Notes under the pieces: generated by a model
What the model was told of the DNA's origin: nothing
Database searches by the model: none
What the model saw: only the letters and a program-made list of their open reading frames with translations
Program-made: the position numbers and the translations under genes
Assembly: GCF_001642995.1 (NCBI RefSeq)
Contig: NZ_LOHS01000102.1
Location: 23,998-87,997, forward strand
Direction: 5' to 3'
Origin: Streptomyces jeddahensis
GTDB taxonomy: Bacteria > Actinomycetota > Actinomycetes > Streptomycetales > Streptomycetaceae
Length of the DNA stretch: 64,000 nucleotides
In this document: positions 8,978 to 17,804 of the stretch, one piece after another
Layout of the letters: each line of letters opens with the position of its first letter
How positions within the stretch are numbered: position 1 is the first letter of the stretch

Positions 8978-9600
8978 CTGGCACCTCCCTGTCCCTGCAG
9001 GTAATGCAAGGTGTCGAGCCATGCCCGACCCGCGTGCTCGCCGAGGCCTGCATCGGCGGCGCGGGCAAGCGAAGCAAGGAGCACCTTGATCAGGCCCTCG
9101 GTCATCGGGTCGGCATAGCGGATGTCGCCGGCCTCCGTCGTACTGATCCGCGTATCGACGAACTGGACGCAGACCTCGGGCGCGGGAACCACGAACCCAC
9201 CGAGGTCCCGCAGGATCCGTGCCAGGTCCGCCATTCCCCTGAATCCGCCCCGACCCCGGGTCGCGACGATCACGGCGGACGTCGCACCGCGCAGGACCGC
9301 CCGCGAAATCGGATGCGAGAGCCAGTCGATCGCATTCTTCACAACCCCGGGAACCGAGTGGTTGAACTCCGGTATGACCCAGACCAGACCATCGGCCGAC
9401 TGGACTGCCGCACGCAGCCGCGCCACCTCGTCGGGTGGCGTCGAGGTGTCCAGGTCCTCGTTGTAGGGCGGGAGGGAGGAGAGACCGTCGTAGTTCTCAA
9501 TCTTCATCCCTTCCGGGGCCAGCTGAGGCAGGCTGTTCAAGATCAGGCTGTTGTACGAGCCGGCCCGCAATGAGCCGGAGATGCCGAGAACCCTCATCAC
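8974..9600 (-). CDS. NADPH-dependent FMN reductase
   Basis: A 208-residue flavodoxin-fold reductase. The N-terminus VLGISGSLRAGSYN is the FMN-phosphate loop of the family, and EFNHSVPGVVKNAIDWLS matches the conserved P-E-Y/F-N-x-S motif. It could supply reduced flavin to an oxygenase or act as a quinone/azo reductase. The operon context with a flavin monooxygenase suggests the former, although PheA-type hydroxylases usually bind their own FAD. The GTG at 9600 overlaps the stop of the FAH remnant (GTGA); an ATG at 9597 is the alternative. Confidence 0.9.
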   Translation of the reverse strand: MMRVLGISGSLRAGSYNSLILNSLPQLAPEGMKIENYDGLSSLPPYNEDLDTSTPPDEVARLRAAVQSADGLVWVIPEFNHSVPGVVKNAIDWLSHPISRAVLRGATSAVIVATRGRGGFRGMADLARILRDLGGFVVPAPEVCVQFVDTRISTTEAGDIRYADPMTEGLIKVLLASLARAADAGLGEHAGRAWLDTLHYLQGQGGAR

Positions 9601-9873
9601 CGTCGCACCTCCTCGTGGAAAGCCCCACGTCGCGTCGTCGTTCCGGTCACGGTCGACTCACCTGGCGAGGGCTTGATTACCTTGCCGAAGTCCTGGATCA
9701 GGCATGTGGAGCCGGTGATCGTCTCCGCGCTCCTGCCCACCTGACGGGGCTCACCGTGAGGACACCACTGCAAGCCCGGCGTGTGCGGGGCGGGGGCCTT
9801 GTCTTTCGTCACCAACCCCAGCCCCGGACGAGCACCGGTCGGGATCCCATGTGGCCTGGTCATCTGCCAGGCC
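9597..9873 (-). pseudogene. truncated, degenerate FAH-family hydrolase (C-terminal part)
   Basis: The reading frame aligns by eye with the C-terminal third of the intact FAH hydrolase at 14213-15121. MTRPHGIPTG matches ITRAKGIPTG, LVTKDKAPAPH matches LATKDEIPDPH, LIQDFGKVIKPSPGE matches LIEDFSKVLELSPGD, and VTGTTTRRGAF matches FTGTTTGCGAF. The first two thirds, including the metal-binding Glu residues, are missing; similarity stops exactly where the neighbouring secreted-protein gene ends. A further deletion joins GAF to the last residues (EEVRR). Its stop still overlaps the reductase start in the GTGA pattern of this operon, showing it was once the upstream cistron. Confidence 0.75.
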
Positions 9874-11124
9874 TCAGGAGAGCCCGCGCGCTGGAGCGCA
9901 GGTCGTGAACGTCATCGGACGGCGGAACCACGGCTCCCCGGGAGAACGGTCACCGGCCTCGAACGCCTCCCCGTGGACCGTCAGACACTTGGTCGGGTCC
10001 AGCGCCGGCCGAATGCGTCCATCGGTGCCGAAGATCATGTCCTGCTTCGGCTCCGAGGAGCAATCGTTGACGACCATCGGAGAGTCCTCGCGCACGATGC
10101 CGTCGCGGTAGAAGCTCACCTCCAGGCATGCGCCGAGCCGGGTAAACCGGATCTCGCCTGCTGCGATGCCGTTCCTCGAGATGGCTTGATCCAGCAGTGC
10201 CGCATCCTCGTTCGGTATCCCGGTCTTGCACGTGTGGGCTTCCAGCGCCCATAGGGCCTCGCGGTGCTGATGGATGTCGAGTGTGGCCGGGTAGCCGGGG
10301 ATGTCGACGCAGTAGTGCCTTGGCTCCCCGAGCTCGGCCGCCAGTTGGATGAGAACCTCGTCGCCGCCTGAGTCCCCTGGCATGGGAGCGACCGCCCATT
10401 CCTGCTGCTCCGCACTGGGTGCCTGGCGGTCTTCGGCCGGCCGGTAGGGCCTCGCCTCGACCGGAACCCGCCACGTCTCCCAGAGCTGACGCGGCGACGA
10501 ATCGTCACACGTGCTGAACGTCAGGGGACGCCGGTACCAGTGCTCGCCCGAGGCACGGTCTCCCGCTTCCAGCGCCCGGGTTCCGATCGTCAGACACTTG
10601 TCGGGAGCATTGCGGGGCCGGATCCTTCCATCGTCCCCGAACATGATGTCTTGACTGGCCGCATCCGAACAGTCGTTGACGACCATGGGGGCGTCCTCTC
10701 GGAGGAAGCCGTTGCCCAGGAACGTGACGTCCACACAGGCGGCAGTCCTCGAGAAGCGAATCTCTCCGTCGGCCAGGCCGCTACGGGAAATCACCTGGTC
10801 GAGAATGGCCGCGTCTTGGTTCGGAACGCCGACCTTGCATGTATGCGCTTCAAGCGCCCATTGCGCCTCGCGATGGTTCGCGATGTCTCGAGACGACGGA
10901 TAGCCGGGGATGTCAACGCAATAGTGACGTGGTTCTCCGAGTTTGGCCTTCAAGCGCAAGAGCACCTCATCCGACGGGCCCCGGCTGCTTTGCACTGAGG
11001 TGGCTGCGGTTCGATCCGAGACAACGCCGTCCCTACTGCTCCGGTCAGGCGTGACAGCGCCGGCAGCGTACGCCTGCGAACCAAGCACGAGGACGGCGGC
11101 ACCAATGAGCCAGAACCTGAACAT
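9874..11124 (-). CDS. secreted protein with two six-cysteine repeats, function unknown
   Basis: A 416-residue protein with a signal peptide (hydrophobic residues 5-20, likely cut after AYA) and two copies of a ~155-residue domain at about 52-206 and 255-409. Six cysteines recur at exactly 203-residue spacing: 69/272, 96/299, 130/333, 152/355, 177/380 and 206/409. Shared phrases include LGEPRHYCVDIPGYP, WALEAHTCK, MVVNDCS and KCLT. C-L-T together with QLWETW after repeat 1 recalls ricin-type beta-trefoils, but I cannot assign the fold. A good ribosome site (AAGGAG) precedes the ATG at 11124. It interrupts the FAH remnant and looks inserted into the operon. I do not know its function. Confidence 0.8.
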   Translation of the reverse strand: MFRFWLIGAAVLVLGSQAYAAGAVTPDRSSRDGVVSDRTAATSVQSSRGPSDEVLLRLKAKLGEPRHYCVDIPGYPSSRDIANHREAQWALEAHTCKVGVPNQDAAILDQVISRSGLADGEIRFSRTAACVDVTFLGNGFLREDAPMVVNDCSDAASQDIMFGDDGRIRPRNAPDKCLTIGTRALEAGDRASGEHWYRRPLTFSTCDDSSPRQLWETWRVPVEARPYRPAEDRQAPSAEQQEWAVAPMPGDSGGDEVLIQLAAELGEPRHYCVDIPGYPATLDIHQHREALWALEAHTCKTGIPNEDAALLDQAISRNGIAAGEIRFTRLGACLEVSFYRDGIVREDSPMVVNDCSSEPKQDMIFGTDGRIRPALDPTKCLTVHGEAFEAGDRSPGEPWFRRPMTFTTCAPARGLS

Positions 11125-11763
11125 CGAGACTCCTTCTCTTGGGTGAGGTCGGGTTCGGCGGCGAACCGAGCAACGGATCCCACCTGCTGATGGACGCAGC
11201 CTTTAGTGCTCGTCTCACGTGGTTGCCTGCACGGCATGATGTGCGCCTGTGGCCGTCGAGCTGCCGCAGCGGCTGGTTCCTGACGGTCTATGGGAGTTGG
11301 TCGCGCCTACAGCCGGCTCACCGCCCGATACGAGCGAAGAGAATCTCACTGCCTTGCCTTCCTGACTCGCAGCCGCCCTGATCTGCTACAAGAAGCCCGC
11401 GAAGATCACCCACGTGAGAAAAGCTGATGCAGGAGCTGACCGAGCATGGACGGCGTATCCGTACTGGCCCCGACACAATCGGCAAATACTCCTGCCTGCG
11501 GGTGATTGAAACGCTGTCAGACGGCTGAGAGATGCGCAAGATGTACCCCTGATATTTCAGGAGAGTTGCTAGCTGAGGCGCTATAGAGAGGTTCTGGATG
11601 GCGCGTCAACTGCTCGGTCAGATCAGCCGATCGCTTTCGAACGGCCATTGGTTACGCTGACTTGCCGCCGCATAGCAAACGGTGTTCATGCTTCGGGGGT
11701 AAGCCCCGCGTTGAGGTGAAAGACGCATTCTTCTGGCAGACAGAAGCTCGCGGCTGCGTCTGG
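11125..11763. other. intergenic region with a transposase scrap, lower GC
   Basis: About 640 bases between the secreted-protein start and the isomerase stop. Apart from the IS5-type fragment at 11249-11365, I see only short, unsupported frames. One 33-codon frame (11427-11528, plus) has no recognisable match. Base composition from about 11380 to 11700 is visibly more AT-rich than the neighbouring genes, consistent with foreign or decaying DNA. Confidence 0.5.
11249..11365 (+). mobile_element. IS5-family transposase N-terminal fragment
   Basis: A GTG-started frame of 38 codons reads VAVELPQRLVPDGLWELVAP and then changes to unrelated sequence before a stop. The phrase VPDGLWELVAP followed by Pro-rich sequence is the standard beginning of IS5-type (IS112/IS1647-like) transposases of Streptomyces. 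No catalytic DDE residues or inverted repeats remain nearby. It marks the rearranged junction between the two catabolic operons. Confidence 0.55.
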
Positions 11764-12612
11764 TCACGCCGACGGGCGGGGCAGCGGATGCGCGCCGGCG
11801 AAGCGGCACGCGTCCGACAGTTCCTCAAGGCCACGCGTCAGCTGGAACTCCAAGCCCACGCAGCCTCCATAGCCCGCCTCCACCAAGGAATGGATGATCG
11901 CCGGGAAGTCGAGCATGCCCGTGCCCGGGCAACCGCGGCCGGGCACGTCGGCAAACTGCACATGCAGGATCTGCTTTCCGTAGCGTGCGATGACGTCGCA
12001 GGGGTCCTGCCGGGAACGGGCGACGTGGTAGAGGTCCAGCAGGATGCCCACGTTGTCCGCTCCCTCCTTTCGCGCCCGGCCCACCACAACGGATGCTGCT
12101 GCTACGTCAGGCAGAAGGTAGCCGGGGTTGTCCTCGGTGTTGAGGGGCTCCACCAGCACCGAAACACCTGACGCACGAGCTCGCTGCGACGCATACAGCA
12201 GGTTGCGGTACGCCGCCTCGTGCTGTGCCGCCTCGGTCTGGTGGGCACGGCGGTTGCCGTAGGGAAGGTTGAGCAGTGTGCACCCCACCTCCGAGGCGAA
12301 GTCGACGGCCGTGTCGATGGACTGCCTGCAGCGCGCCACTTGCCCGGCGTCGCTCAGGATGCCCCGGTCGCCGGCCGCGAAGTCACCCGCGTCGATGTTG
12401 AGGCACACAAGCCGGGTGCCCGACCGCTGCAGCGCAGCGCGCAGCCGGCTGACCTCATCAGCGGAAGCCTCAGGTGAAGCGAAGGGCCACCACATCTCCA
12501 CACGTCGGAATCCAGCTTCTCGCGCCACGGCAAGCCGCTCCTGCTCCGGCACCCGAGCCAGGGCCAGTGAGAGATTCAGCGCGTAGCCGTCGGCCGGCTG
12601 CCCAGGTGTCAC
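11764..12612 (-). CDS. hyi: hydroxypyruvate isomerase-like TIM-barrel protein
   Basis: A 282-residue xylose-isomerase-like barrel. NLSLALARVPEQERL and AREAGFRRVEMWWPF match the start of hydroxypyruvate isomerases; VEPLNTEDNPGYLL, GILLDLYHVARSRQD, HVQFADVPGRGCPGTG and GCVGLEFQL carry the expected metal-binding Glu, Asp and His positions. Hyi converts hydroxypyruvate to tartronate semialdehyde. Together with the tartronate-semialdehyde-reductase-like dehydrogenase at 16854-17804 this would form a short route to glycerate. The start is taken as GTG 12612, overlapping the stop of the upstream monooxygenase (GTGA); GTG 12627 is the alternative. It is the last gene of the operon. Confidence 0.85.
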   Translation of the reverse strand: MTPGQPADGYALNLSLALARVPEQERLAVAREAGFRRVEMWWPFASPEASADEVSRLRAALQRSGTRLVCLNIDAGDFAAGDRGILSDAGQVARCRQSIDTAVDFASEVGCTLLNLPYGNRRAHQTEAAQHEAAYRNLLYASQRARASGVSVLVEPLNTEDNPGYLLPDVAAASVVVGRARKEGADNVGILLDLYHVARSRQDPCDVIARYGKQILHVQFADVPGRGCPGTGMLDFPAIIHSLVEAGYGGCVGLEFQLTRGLEELSDACRFAGAHPLPRPSA

Positions 12613-14216
12613 TCCCGAGCCCCGCACAGCGTCAGCCGCACCGCTTCGAGCATCTGCTCCTCCACGTCCCTGCCCTCGCTCGCGCTGCCGATGAAGGAGA
12701 CATGACCATCCGGCCGGATCAGCATGGCATCCGCCTCTGCCAGTCCGTAGAGACGGTCGAAGTCTGCCGCGTCGCAGTGAAGATCACCCTCCGGCAGGCA
12801 CACGGTGTGCAGGGACACCCCGTACGCGGAGCCGGCGGCGTGCGCTGCCTTGGCCCAGCCCTGCCCGTTGGGGCCGTGCAGCAGGGTCAGTCGGCCGTCG
12901 AAGAGGTCCAACGTCGATGTCCGACGGCCCTGAGCATCGCTCAGCCACAGGTGCGGTGCCCGGCGGCCCACCGCGGCGACGAAGGGGTCCGTGGAGGGCT
13001 CCCCGCTGCCGGCGTCGAGCGCACCCTGGGTGTAACGGAAGGCCAGGTCCCGTTCGATCGCGGCCACGTGGGCGCGCTGGCGGGCCATGACGTCTCCGGC
13101 CGGTTTCCCGGCCGTCATGCGATCCCATACCTCACGGAAGCGGGCCGCGTTGGTGGTGCTCCACTGCGCGTTGGACACAGCGATGGGCCGGCGCTCCGTC
13201 TCGTAGCTGTTCAGGAGCGCATCCCCGGCAGCACCAGCGCGGACCAGCGACAGCTTCCATACCAGGTTGTGCACGTCCTGCACTCCGGTGTTGAGCCCGA
13301 ACCCACCGGTGGGCGGAAAGACGTGCGCCGCGTCACCCGCCAGGAAGACCCGCCCGACGCGGTAGCGGTCGGCGACCTTCGCCTCCACCGTGTACGTGGC
13401 AGCGCTGACGACATCCGCCTCGCACGCGACACCGACCGCGGTGTGGATCAGTGCCTTCGCCTGTTCCTCGGACAGAATTCCCGGATGGTTGCTGTCCGGG
13501 CCCGGCATCCGGAAGGTGAGCCAGCGCTTCTTGCCGTCGACCGGTGCGACCGTGACGAACCCGCCGGACGGATCGGCGGTCAGGAACTGGATGGCGGAGC
13601 GCTCCTGAACGAGGTGGGAGATGTCACCGTGCCAGTACGCGCTCTGCCAGTAGCCCAGCATTTGCCCCGTCATCTGCACGCCGAGAGCAGCGCGGGTGGC
13701 GCTGGCGGCGCCGTCGGCCGCGATGACGTAGTCGGCGACGATGGTGTCCGCGCGGCCGCTGTCCTGGTCGACCACGGTCGCGGTCACCTGGGAGGGGGCC
13801 TGGGCCAGTTGTTCCAGACGCAGCCCGAAGCGCGCGTCGATGCCAGGTGTGGCACTGACGCGTGCCCGCAGCAGCCGCTCCAGATCGTCCTGCGGGACAC
13901 GGCAGGATCCCGTCGGACTCAGCGCGGTCTCTTCCGGCCCAGCGGGGGTGCGGCCGTACTCCTCGCCGCTGAGGGAGTTGCAGTAGATGAACCCGTAGGC
14001 GGGGTCCGGCGGCGCCATGGCGCGGATCTCCTGCTCCAGTCCCCATGAGCGGAACAGCTCCATCGCGCGGTTGCGCACGCCGCGCGCCTTGGGATGGTTG
14101 TAGGGCGTGGGGAACTGCTCCACGAGGGTGCAGGCGACGCCGTAGCGCGCGGCGAGCAGGGCAGCGCTCAGACCCACGGGCCCGCCGCCGATCACCAGGA
14201 GTTCGGTGCGCTTCAT
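12609..14216 (-). CDS. FAD-dependent monooxygenase (MhpA/PheA class)
   Basis: A 535-residue flavoprotein hydroxylase. It shows the Rossmann motif LLVIGGGPVGLSAALLAA, the VEQFPTPYNHPKARG stretch, the DG motif YVIAADGAASATRAALGV and the second FAD motif GDAAHVFPPTGGFGLNTG. The ATG at 14216 overlaps the FAH hydrolase stop (ATGA); the longer frame to 14465 runs through the FAH gene antisense-frame and is rejected. It is a paralogue of the enzyme at 5803-7554, but each belongs to its own transporter-linked operon. The substrate is unknown; the FAH hydrolase partner suggests the product is ring-opened and cleaved as an acylpyruvate-like intermediate. Confidence 0.93.
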   Translation of the reverse strand: MKRTELLVIGGGPVGLSAALLAARYGVACTLVEQFPTPYNHPKARGVRNRAMELFRSWGLEQEIRAMAPPDPAYGFIYCNSLSGEEYGRTPAGPEETALSPTGSCRVPQDDLERLLRARVSATPGIDARFGLRLEQLAQAPSQVTATVVDQDSGRADTIVADYVIAADGAASATRAALGVQMTGQMLGYWQSAYWHGDISHLVQERSAIQFLTADPSGGFVTVAPVDGKKRWLTFRMPGPDSNHPGILSEEQAKALIHTAVGVACEADVVSAATYTVEAKVADRYRVGRVFLAGDAAHVFPPTGGFGLNTGVQDVHNLVWKLSLVRAGAAGDALLNSYETERRPIAVSNAQWSTTNAARFREVWDRMTAGKPAGDVMARQRAHVAAIERDLAFRYTQGALDAGSGEPSTDPFVAAVGRRAPHLWLSDAQGRRTSTLDLFDGRLTLLHGPNGQGWAKAAHAAGSAYGVSLHTVCLPEGDLHCDAADFDRLYGLAEADAMLIRPDGHVSFIGSASEGRDVEEQMLEAVRLTLCGARE

Positions 14217-15121
14217 CGGACCACCTCGTCGATGACGGGCGTCTCCATGACGCCGAGGCCGGTGATCTCCATACGGACGACGTCGCCTTCGAACAGGAAC
14301 AGCGGGGGATCCTGGAACGCGCCGCAGCCGGTCGTCGTGCCGGTGAAGATGATGTCGCCCGGCGAGAGCTCCAGGACCTTGCTGAAGTCCTCGATCAGTC
14401 CGGGAATATCGACGATCATCTCCGAGCTCCAGCCGTCCTGGCGCAGCTCGTCGTTGATCCAGCACCGCAGGCGCAGGTTGTGCGGGTCGGGGATCTCGTC
14501 CTTGGTGGCAAGCCAGGGGCCGAACGGCGCCCCGGTCGGGATGCCCTTCGCCCGGGTGATCTGCGAGTAGAGAGGGCTCAGTTCGATGTCCTTGAACGCC
14601 ATGTCGCGTGCTGTGACGTCGTTGCCGATCATGTAGCCGGCGACATGGTCGAAGGCGCGCCCCCGGGGAATGTGGTGTCCGCCGCGCCCGATCACGACGG
14701 CGATCTCGGTCTCGTAGTCGAGCTGCTGCGACCGGGCCGGCCGCACGAGGGCGTCGTGCGGGCCGATGACGGTGTTGGACGGCTTGAAAATGATCAGCGG
14801 CTCGGACGGGGACGGCGCGTCCTTCATGCCGACGGCCTCATCGACGTGCGACTGGTAGTTCCCTCCCGCCACGATGATCTTCTCGGGGTGGGGAATGGGA
14901 GCGCCCAGACGGGTCGCGGAGACGGGCACCGTCTCGACGTCGCCGCGCAACTGCTCCTCGATCAGCGGCTGCAGATAGTCGAGCAAGGCGAGGATGCTGT
15001 TGATGTCCAGAGCGGGCAGCCCCGCACGCATCAGCACCGGCGCCAGCGGCACGATGTGCTCATCGTCCAGCAGCACACCGGGCTGTTCGCTGCGCGCAGG
15101 TCCGAAACTGACGATCCTCAT
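14213..15121 (-). CDS. fumarylacetoacetate hydrolase (FAH) family hydrolase
   Basis: A 302-residue FAH-fold protein. The core motif LDYETEIAVVIGRGG supplies the two metal-binding glutamates and GYMIGNDVTARDM the downstream Asp region; KPSNTVIGPHDAL and FTGTTTGCGAF are family signatures. Members hydrolyse or decarboxylate acylpyruvates and related diketo acids, or act on sugar acids (dioxo-deoxy-rhamnonate hydrolase). With an IlvD/Edd dehydratase next door the sugar-acid role is also possible. The start ATG 15121 (GGAGA site) overlaps the dehydratase stop (ATGA); the frame to 15139 is less likely. A broken copy lies at 9597-9873. Confidence 0.92.
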   Translation of the reverse strand: MRIVSFGPARSEQPGVLLDDEHIVPLAPVLMRAGLPALDINSILALLDYLQPLIEEQLRGDVETVPVSATRLGAPIPHPEKIIVAGGNYQSHVDEAVGMKDAPSPSEPLIIFKPSNTVIGPHDALVRPARSQQLDYETEIAVVIGRGGHHIPRGRAFDHVAGYMIGNDVTARDMAFKDIELSPLYSQITRAKGIPTGAPFGPWLATKDEIPDPHNLRLRCWINDELRQDGWSSEMIVDIPGLIEDFSKVLELSPGDIIFTGTTTGCGAFQDPPLFLFEGDVVRMEITGLGVMETPVIDEVVR

Positions 15122-16854
15122 GAACGGTCTCCTTGGCACGTGAGAGGCGAAGAGATGACAGGCGCACCGGGGCCTGCGGACAGAAAGTCGAAGTCGCAGC
15201 CTTCAGGGCTTTGTTGAATGTGCCGGTGGTACAGCGATGCGTAACCGCGCGCAGGGCGCGGGGGAGGGCTTGTCGGAGTACGCCGCTTGAGTTCGGCCGA
15301 ATCGACGTCCAGGTCGAGGCGGCCTGTCTCGGTGTCCACAACGATCAGATCGCCGTCGCGGACCAGGGCCAAAGGCCCGCCCACGGCGGATTCGGGAGCG
15401 ACGTGAAGGACCACTGCGCCGGTGGCGGTGCCGCTCATCCGCGCATCGGAGATACGCACCATGTCGGTGACGCCCTGGCGCAGCAGCCGTTTGGGAATCG
15501 GCAACTGGCCGACCTCCGGCATACCGGGGCCGCCCACGGGACCGGCGCCGCGCAGGACGAGGACGGAGTCCGCGGTGATGTCCAGACCGGGATCGTCGAT
15601 CCGCGCGTTCAGGTCGGCGACGCCGTCGAACACCACAGCACGTCCGCGATGGCGCCACAGCCGCGGATCGGCCGCGGACCGCTTGATGACCGCCCCGTCG
15701 GGAGCGAGCGTGCCTTTCAGCATCACCAGCCCGCCCGAGGGGAAAACCGGGTCTGCCGCACTGCGCAGGGCGGGACTGGCCCGTCTTTCGAAGCGGTCGA
15801 GAACACGAGCCCAGGGCTCGCCGGTGCCGGCCAGAGCGTCGCCGTGGATCAGATGCCGCAGCTCGGTCATGACCGCACGCAGCCCGCCGGCGTCCTCCAG
15901 GTCCTCCAGCAGACGAGGCCCTGATGGCCGCACATCGGCGAGGACCGGGGTGGTGCGGCTCCACTCGTCCATGGTTTCCGGCCCGATACGCAGGTTCGCG
16001 CGGCCGGCGATGGCCTCGAGATGAATGACGGCATTGGTCGATCCGCTCACTGCGCACAGCACCCGGAAGGCGTTCTCCAGTGACCGGGCACAGACGTATG
16101 CGCTGGGCGGTTGTCCCGAGCGGGTGAGCTCGACCGCTCTCCTGCCGGTTTCCTCCGCCATGGCCTTGCGGGCGGCTCCGGCCGCGGGCAGCAGACTGGA
16201 GCCCGGCAGGCTCATCCCCAGCGTCTCGGCGAGCATGGCCATGGTGACTGCGGTGCCCAGCACGTTGCACGTGCCGATGCCGGGGACCAGTCTGCCTTCC
16301 AGCGATTCCCATGCGGCATCGTCCAGCTCACCGGCGCGCCGCCGGTCCGACAACGCCCACAGATCGTCGATGGTCAGCGGGGCCTCCTCCCACCGTGCGG
16401 TTGCCCGCGGGCCGGCCGTCAGGGCGATGGCGGGCTTCCCGGCGCTCAACGCGCCCATGAGCTGCGCGGGCAGGGTCTTGTCGCAGCCGCCCAGCAGGAC
16501 CACCCCGTCGATGGGCGATGCCGTGACCATTTCCTCGACGTCCATCGCCATGAGGTTGCGCAGGTAGAGGGTGCTGGGACGGATGAACGGCTCGGCCAGG
16601 GAGATGGTGGGGAACTCCAGTGGGAACCCCCCGGCCGCCGTCACTCCGCGCTTGACGAACTCCGCAAGATCCCGCAGACCGCTGTTGCAGGGGTTCAGCT
16701 CGCTCCATGCACTGCAGATCCCGATGACGGGCCGGCGGCGCACCGTCGCCGAGGAGTGCCCGGCGCCGCGCATGAACGCGCGATGAATGAACCCGTCCCG
16801 GTCACCTGAGGAAAAGGCCTCACCATCGGTCGGTTTCGTTCCGTTCTGGGACAT
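15118..16854 (-). CDS. IlvD/Edd-family sugar-acid or dihydroxyacid dehydratase
   Basis: A 578-residue iron-sulfur dehydratase. The cluster-ligand cysteines are in NPCNSGLRDLAE, GGCDKTLPAQLMGAL and GTCNVLGTAVTMAM, and SDARMSGTATGAVVLHVAPE carries the conserved C-terminal Ser/Arg region. The family contains dihydroxyacid dehydratase, 6-phosphogluconate dehydratase and aldonate dehydratases. The catabolic setting favours an aldonate-type substrate over isoleucine/valine synthesis; that is inference. The ATG at 16854 has AAGGAG upstream and shares one base with the stop of the dehydrogenase (TGATG). Confidence 0.9.
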   Translation of the reverse strand: MSQNGTKPTDGEAFSSGDRDGFIHRAFMRGAGHSSATVRRRPVIGICSAWSELNPCNSGLRDLAEFVKRGVTAAGGFPLEFPTISLAEPFIRPSTLYLRNLMAMDVEEMVTASPIDGVVLLGGCDKTLPAQLMGALSAGKPAIALTAGPRATARWEEAPLTIDDLWALSDRRRAGELDDAAWESLEGRLVPGIGTCNVLGTAVTMAMLAETLGMSLPGSSLLPAAGAARKAMAEETGRRAVELTRSGQPPSAYVCARSLENAFRVLCAVSGSTNAVIHLEAIAGRANLRIGPETMDEWSRTTPVLADVRPSGPRLLEDLEDAGGLRAVMTELRHLIHGDALAGTGEPWARVLDRFERRASPALRSAADPVFPSGGLVMLKGTLAPDGAVIKRSAADPRLWRHRGRAVVFDGVADLNARIDDPGLDITADSVLVLRGAGPVGGPGMPEVGQLPIPKRLLRQGVTDMVRISDARMSGTATGAVVLHVAPESAVGGPLALVRDGDLIVVDTETGRLDLDVDSAELKRRTPTSPPPRPARGYASLYHRHIQQSPEGCDFDFLSAGPGAPVISSPLTCQGDRS

Positions 16855-17804
16855 CAGGGCGACTCCTTGCAGGCTGCGCCGGCAGACAGCGGCTGGCCGG
16901 GGCCTTCCGTGCCGGTACTGCCGTGCCGGTCATACGCCCGGGCGAGCTGGGCGATGTCGTGGTACGCCGCGCCGCTTTGGAGAAGGGAGTCGAACAGGCG
17001 CTGCGCGGATGCGAAGACCGGCAGGTCCAGCTCCAGGGCACGCGCCGCATCCGCCACCAGGTCTTGCACGGCGTGGAGTCCGCCGACGGTGGATCCGGAC
17101 GGTGCATCGGATGGTGTCAGGGCCGCAGGCAGGCAATAGTCCAGCATGGTGCTGGCCGCCCAGCCGGACATCAGCACTGCCTTGCTCTGCTCGGCGGGCA
17201 GCGCGAACCGGTCGATGAGCGCGGCTGCCTCGGCGGCGGCCGCGACGTGGATGCTGACCAGCAGCTGGTTGACGAGTTTCAGTTCGAGCCCGGCCCCGAC
17301 CGGCCCCACATGAACGATCTGGGAGCAGTACGTCCCCACCAGCGGGCGCACGAGGTCCAGGTGGTCCGCCTGCCCGCCGGCGATTGCGGTCAGCGTTCCC
17401 TCGTCGGCACGTCGTGGTCCTCCTGTGACGGGGATGTCGAGGAGTTCCGCACCGCAGGCCGAGAGGCGGGCGGCCGCAGCGCGTGCCAGCCGGGGGGCGT
17501 GCGTGCCGTGCTCGATCAGGATCTGACCCTCGCGGATTGCGGTCAGCAGCCCGTCGTCGCCGAAGTAGACAGCGTGGAAGGCGGCTTCGTCGAGCAGGCA
17601 GCCGATGACGATGTCGGCATGGGCGGCGAGCTGGCGCGGGGTCGTGGCAAGCGCTGCACCCGCCTCGAGCAGGGAGGAGACCTTCTTGGGAGTGCGTGCG
17701 TGCACGGTCAGGGGGTAGCCGGCGGCCAGCAGGCGATGGGCCATGGGCCGTCCCATGACGCCTGCGCCGGCGAAACCGATGCGGGGTTTGCTGGTCCCGG
17801 TCAC
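16854..17804 (-). CDS. NAD(P)-dependent 2-hydroxyacid dehydrogenase (HIBADH / tartronate semialdehyde reductase type)
   Basis: A 316-residue beta-hydroxyacid dehydrogenase. N-terminal Rossmann motif IGFAGAGVMGRPMAHRL; substrate motif near residue 120 (LLDIPVTGGPRRADEGTLT, family form D-A-P-V-S-G-G); catalytic lysine region GAGLELKLVNQLL. Members oxidise 3-hydroxyisobutyrate or reduce tartronate semialdehyde. With hydroxypyruvate isomerase in the same operon, reduction of tartronate semialdehyde to glycerate is the attractive reading. The start GTG 17804 overlaps the livF stop (GTGA); the upstream frame extension to 18020 falls inside livF and is rejected. Confidence 0.87.
   Translation of the reverse strand: MTGTSKPRIGFAGAGVMGRPMAHRLLAAGYPLTVHARTPKKVSSLLEAGAALATTPRQLAAHADIVIGCLLDEAAFHAVYFGDDGLLTAIREGQILIEHGTHAPRLARAAAARLSACGAELLDIPVTGGPRRADEGTLTAIAGGQADHLDLVRPLVGTYCSQIVHVGPVGAGLELKLVNQLLVSIHVAAAAEAAALIDRFALPAEQSKAVLMSGWAASTMLDYCLPAALTPSDAPSGSTVGGLHAVQDLVADAARALELDLPVFASAQRLFDSLLQSGAAYHDIAQLARAYDRHGSTGTEGPGQPLSAGAACKESP

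Noticed and set aside
11618..11834. Short minus-strand ORFs ending near 11618 as a transposase C-terminus
   Set aside because: The phrase NQWPFESDRL looked transposase-like at first, but there are no catalytic residues or supporting sequence around it.
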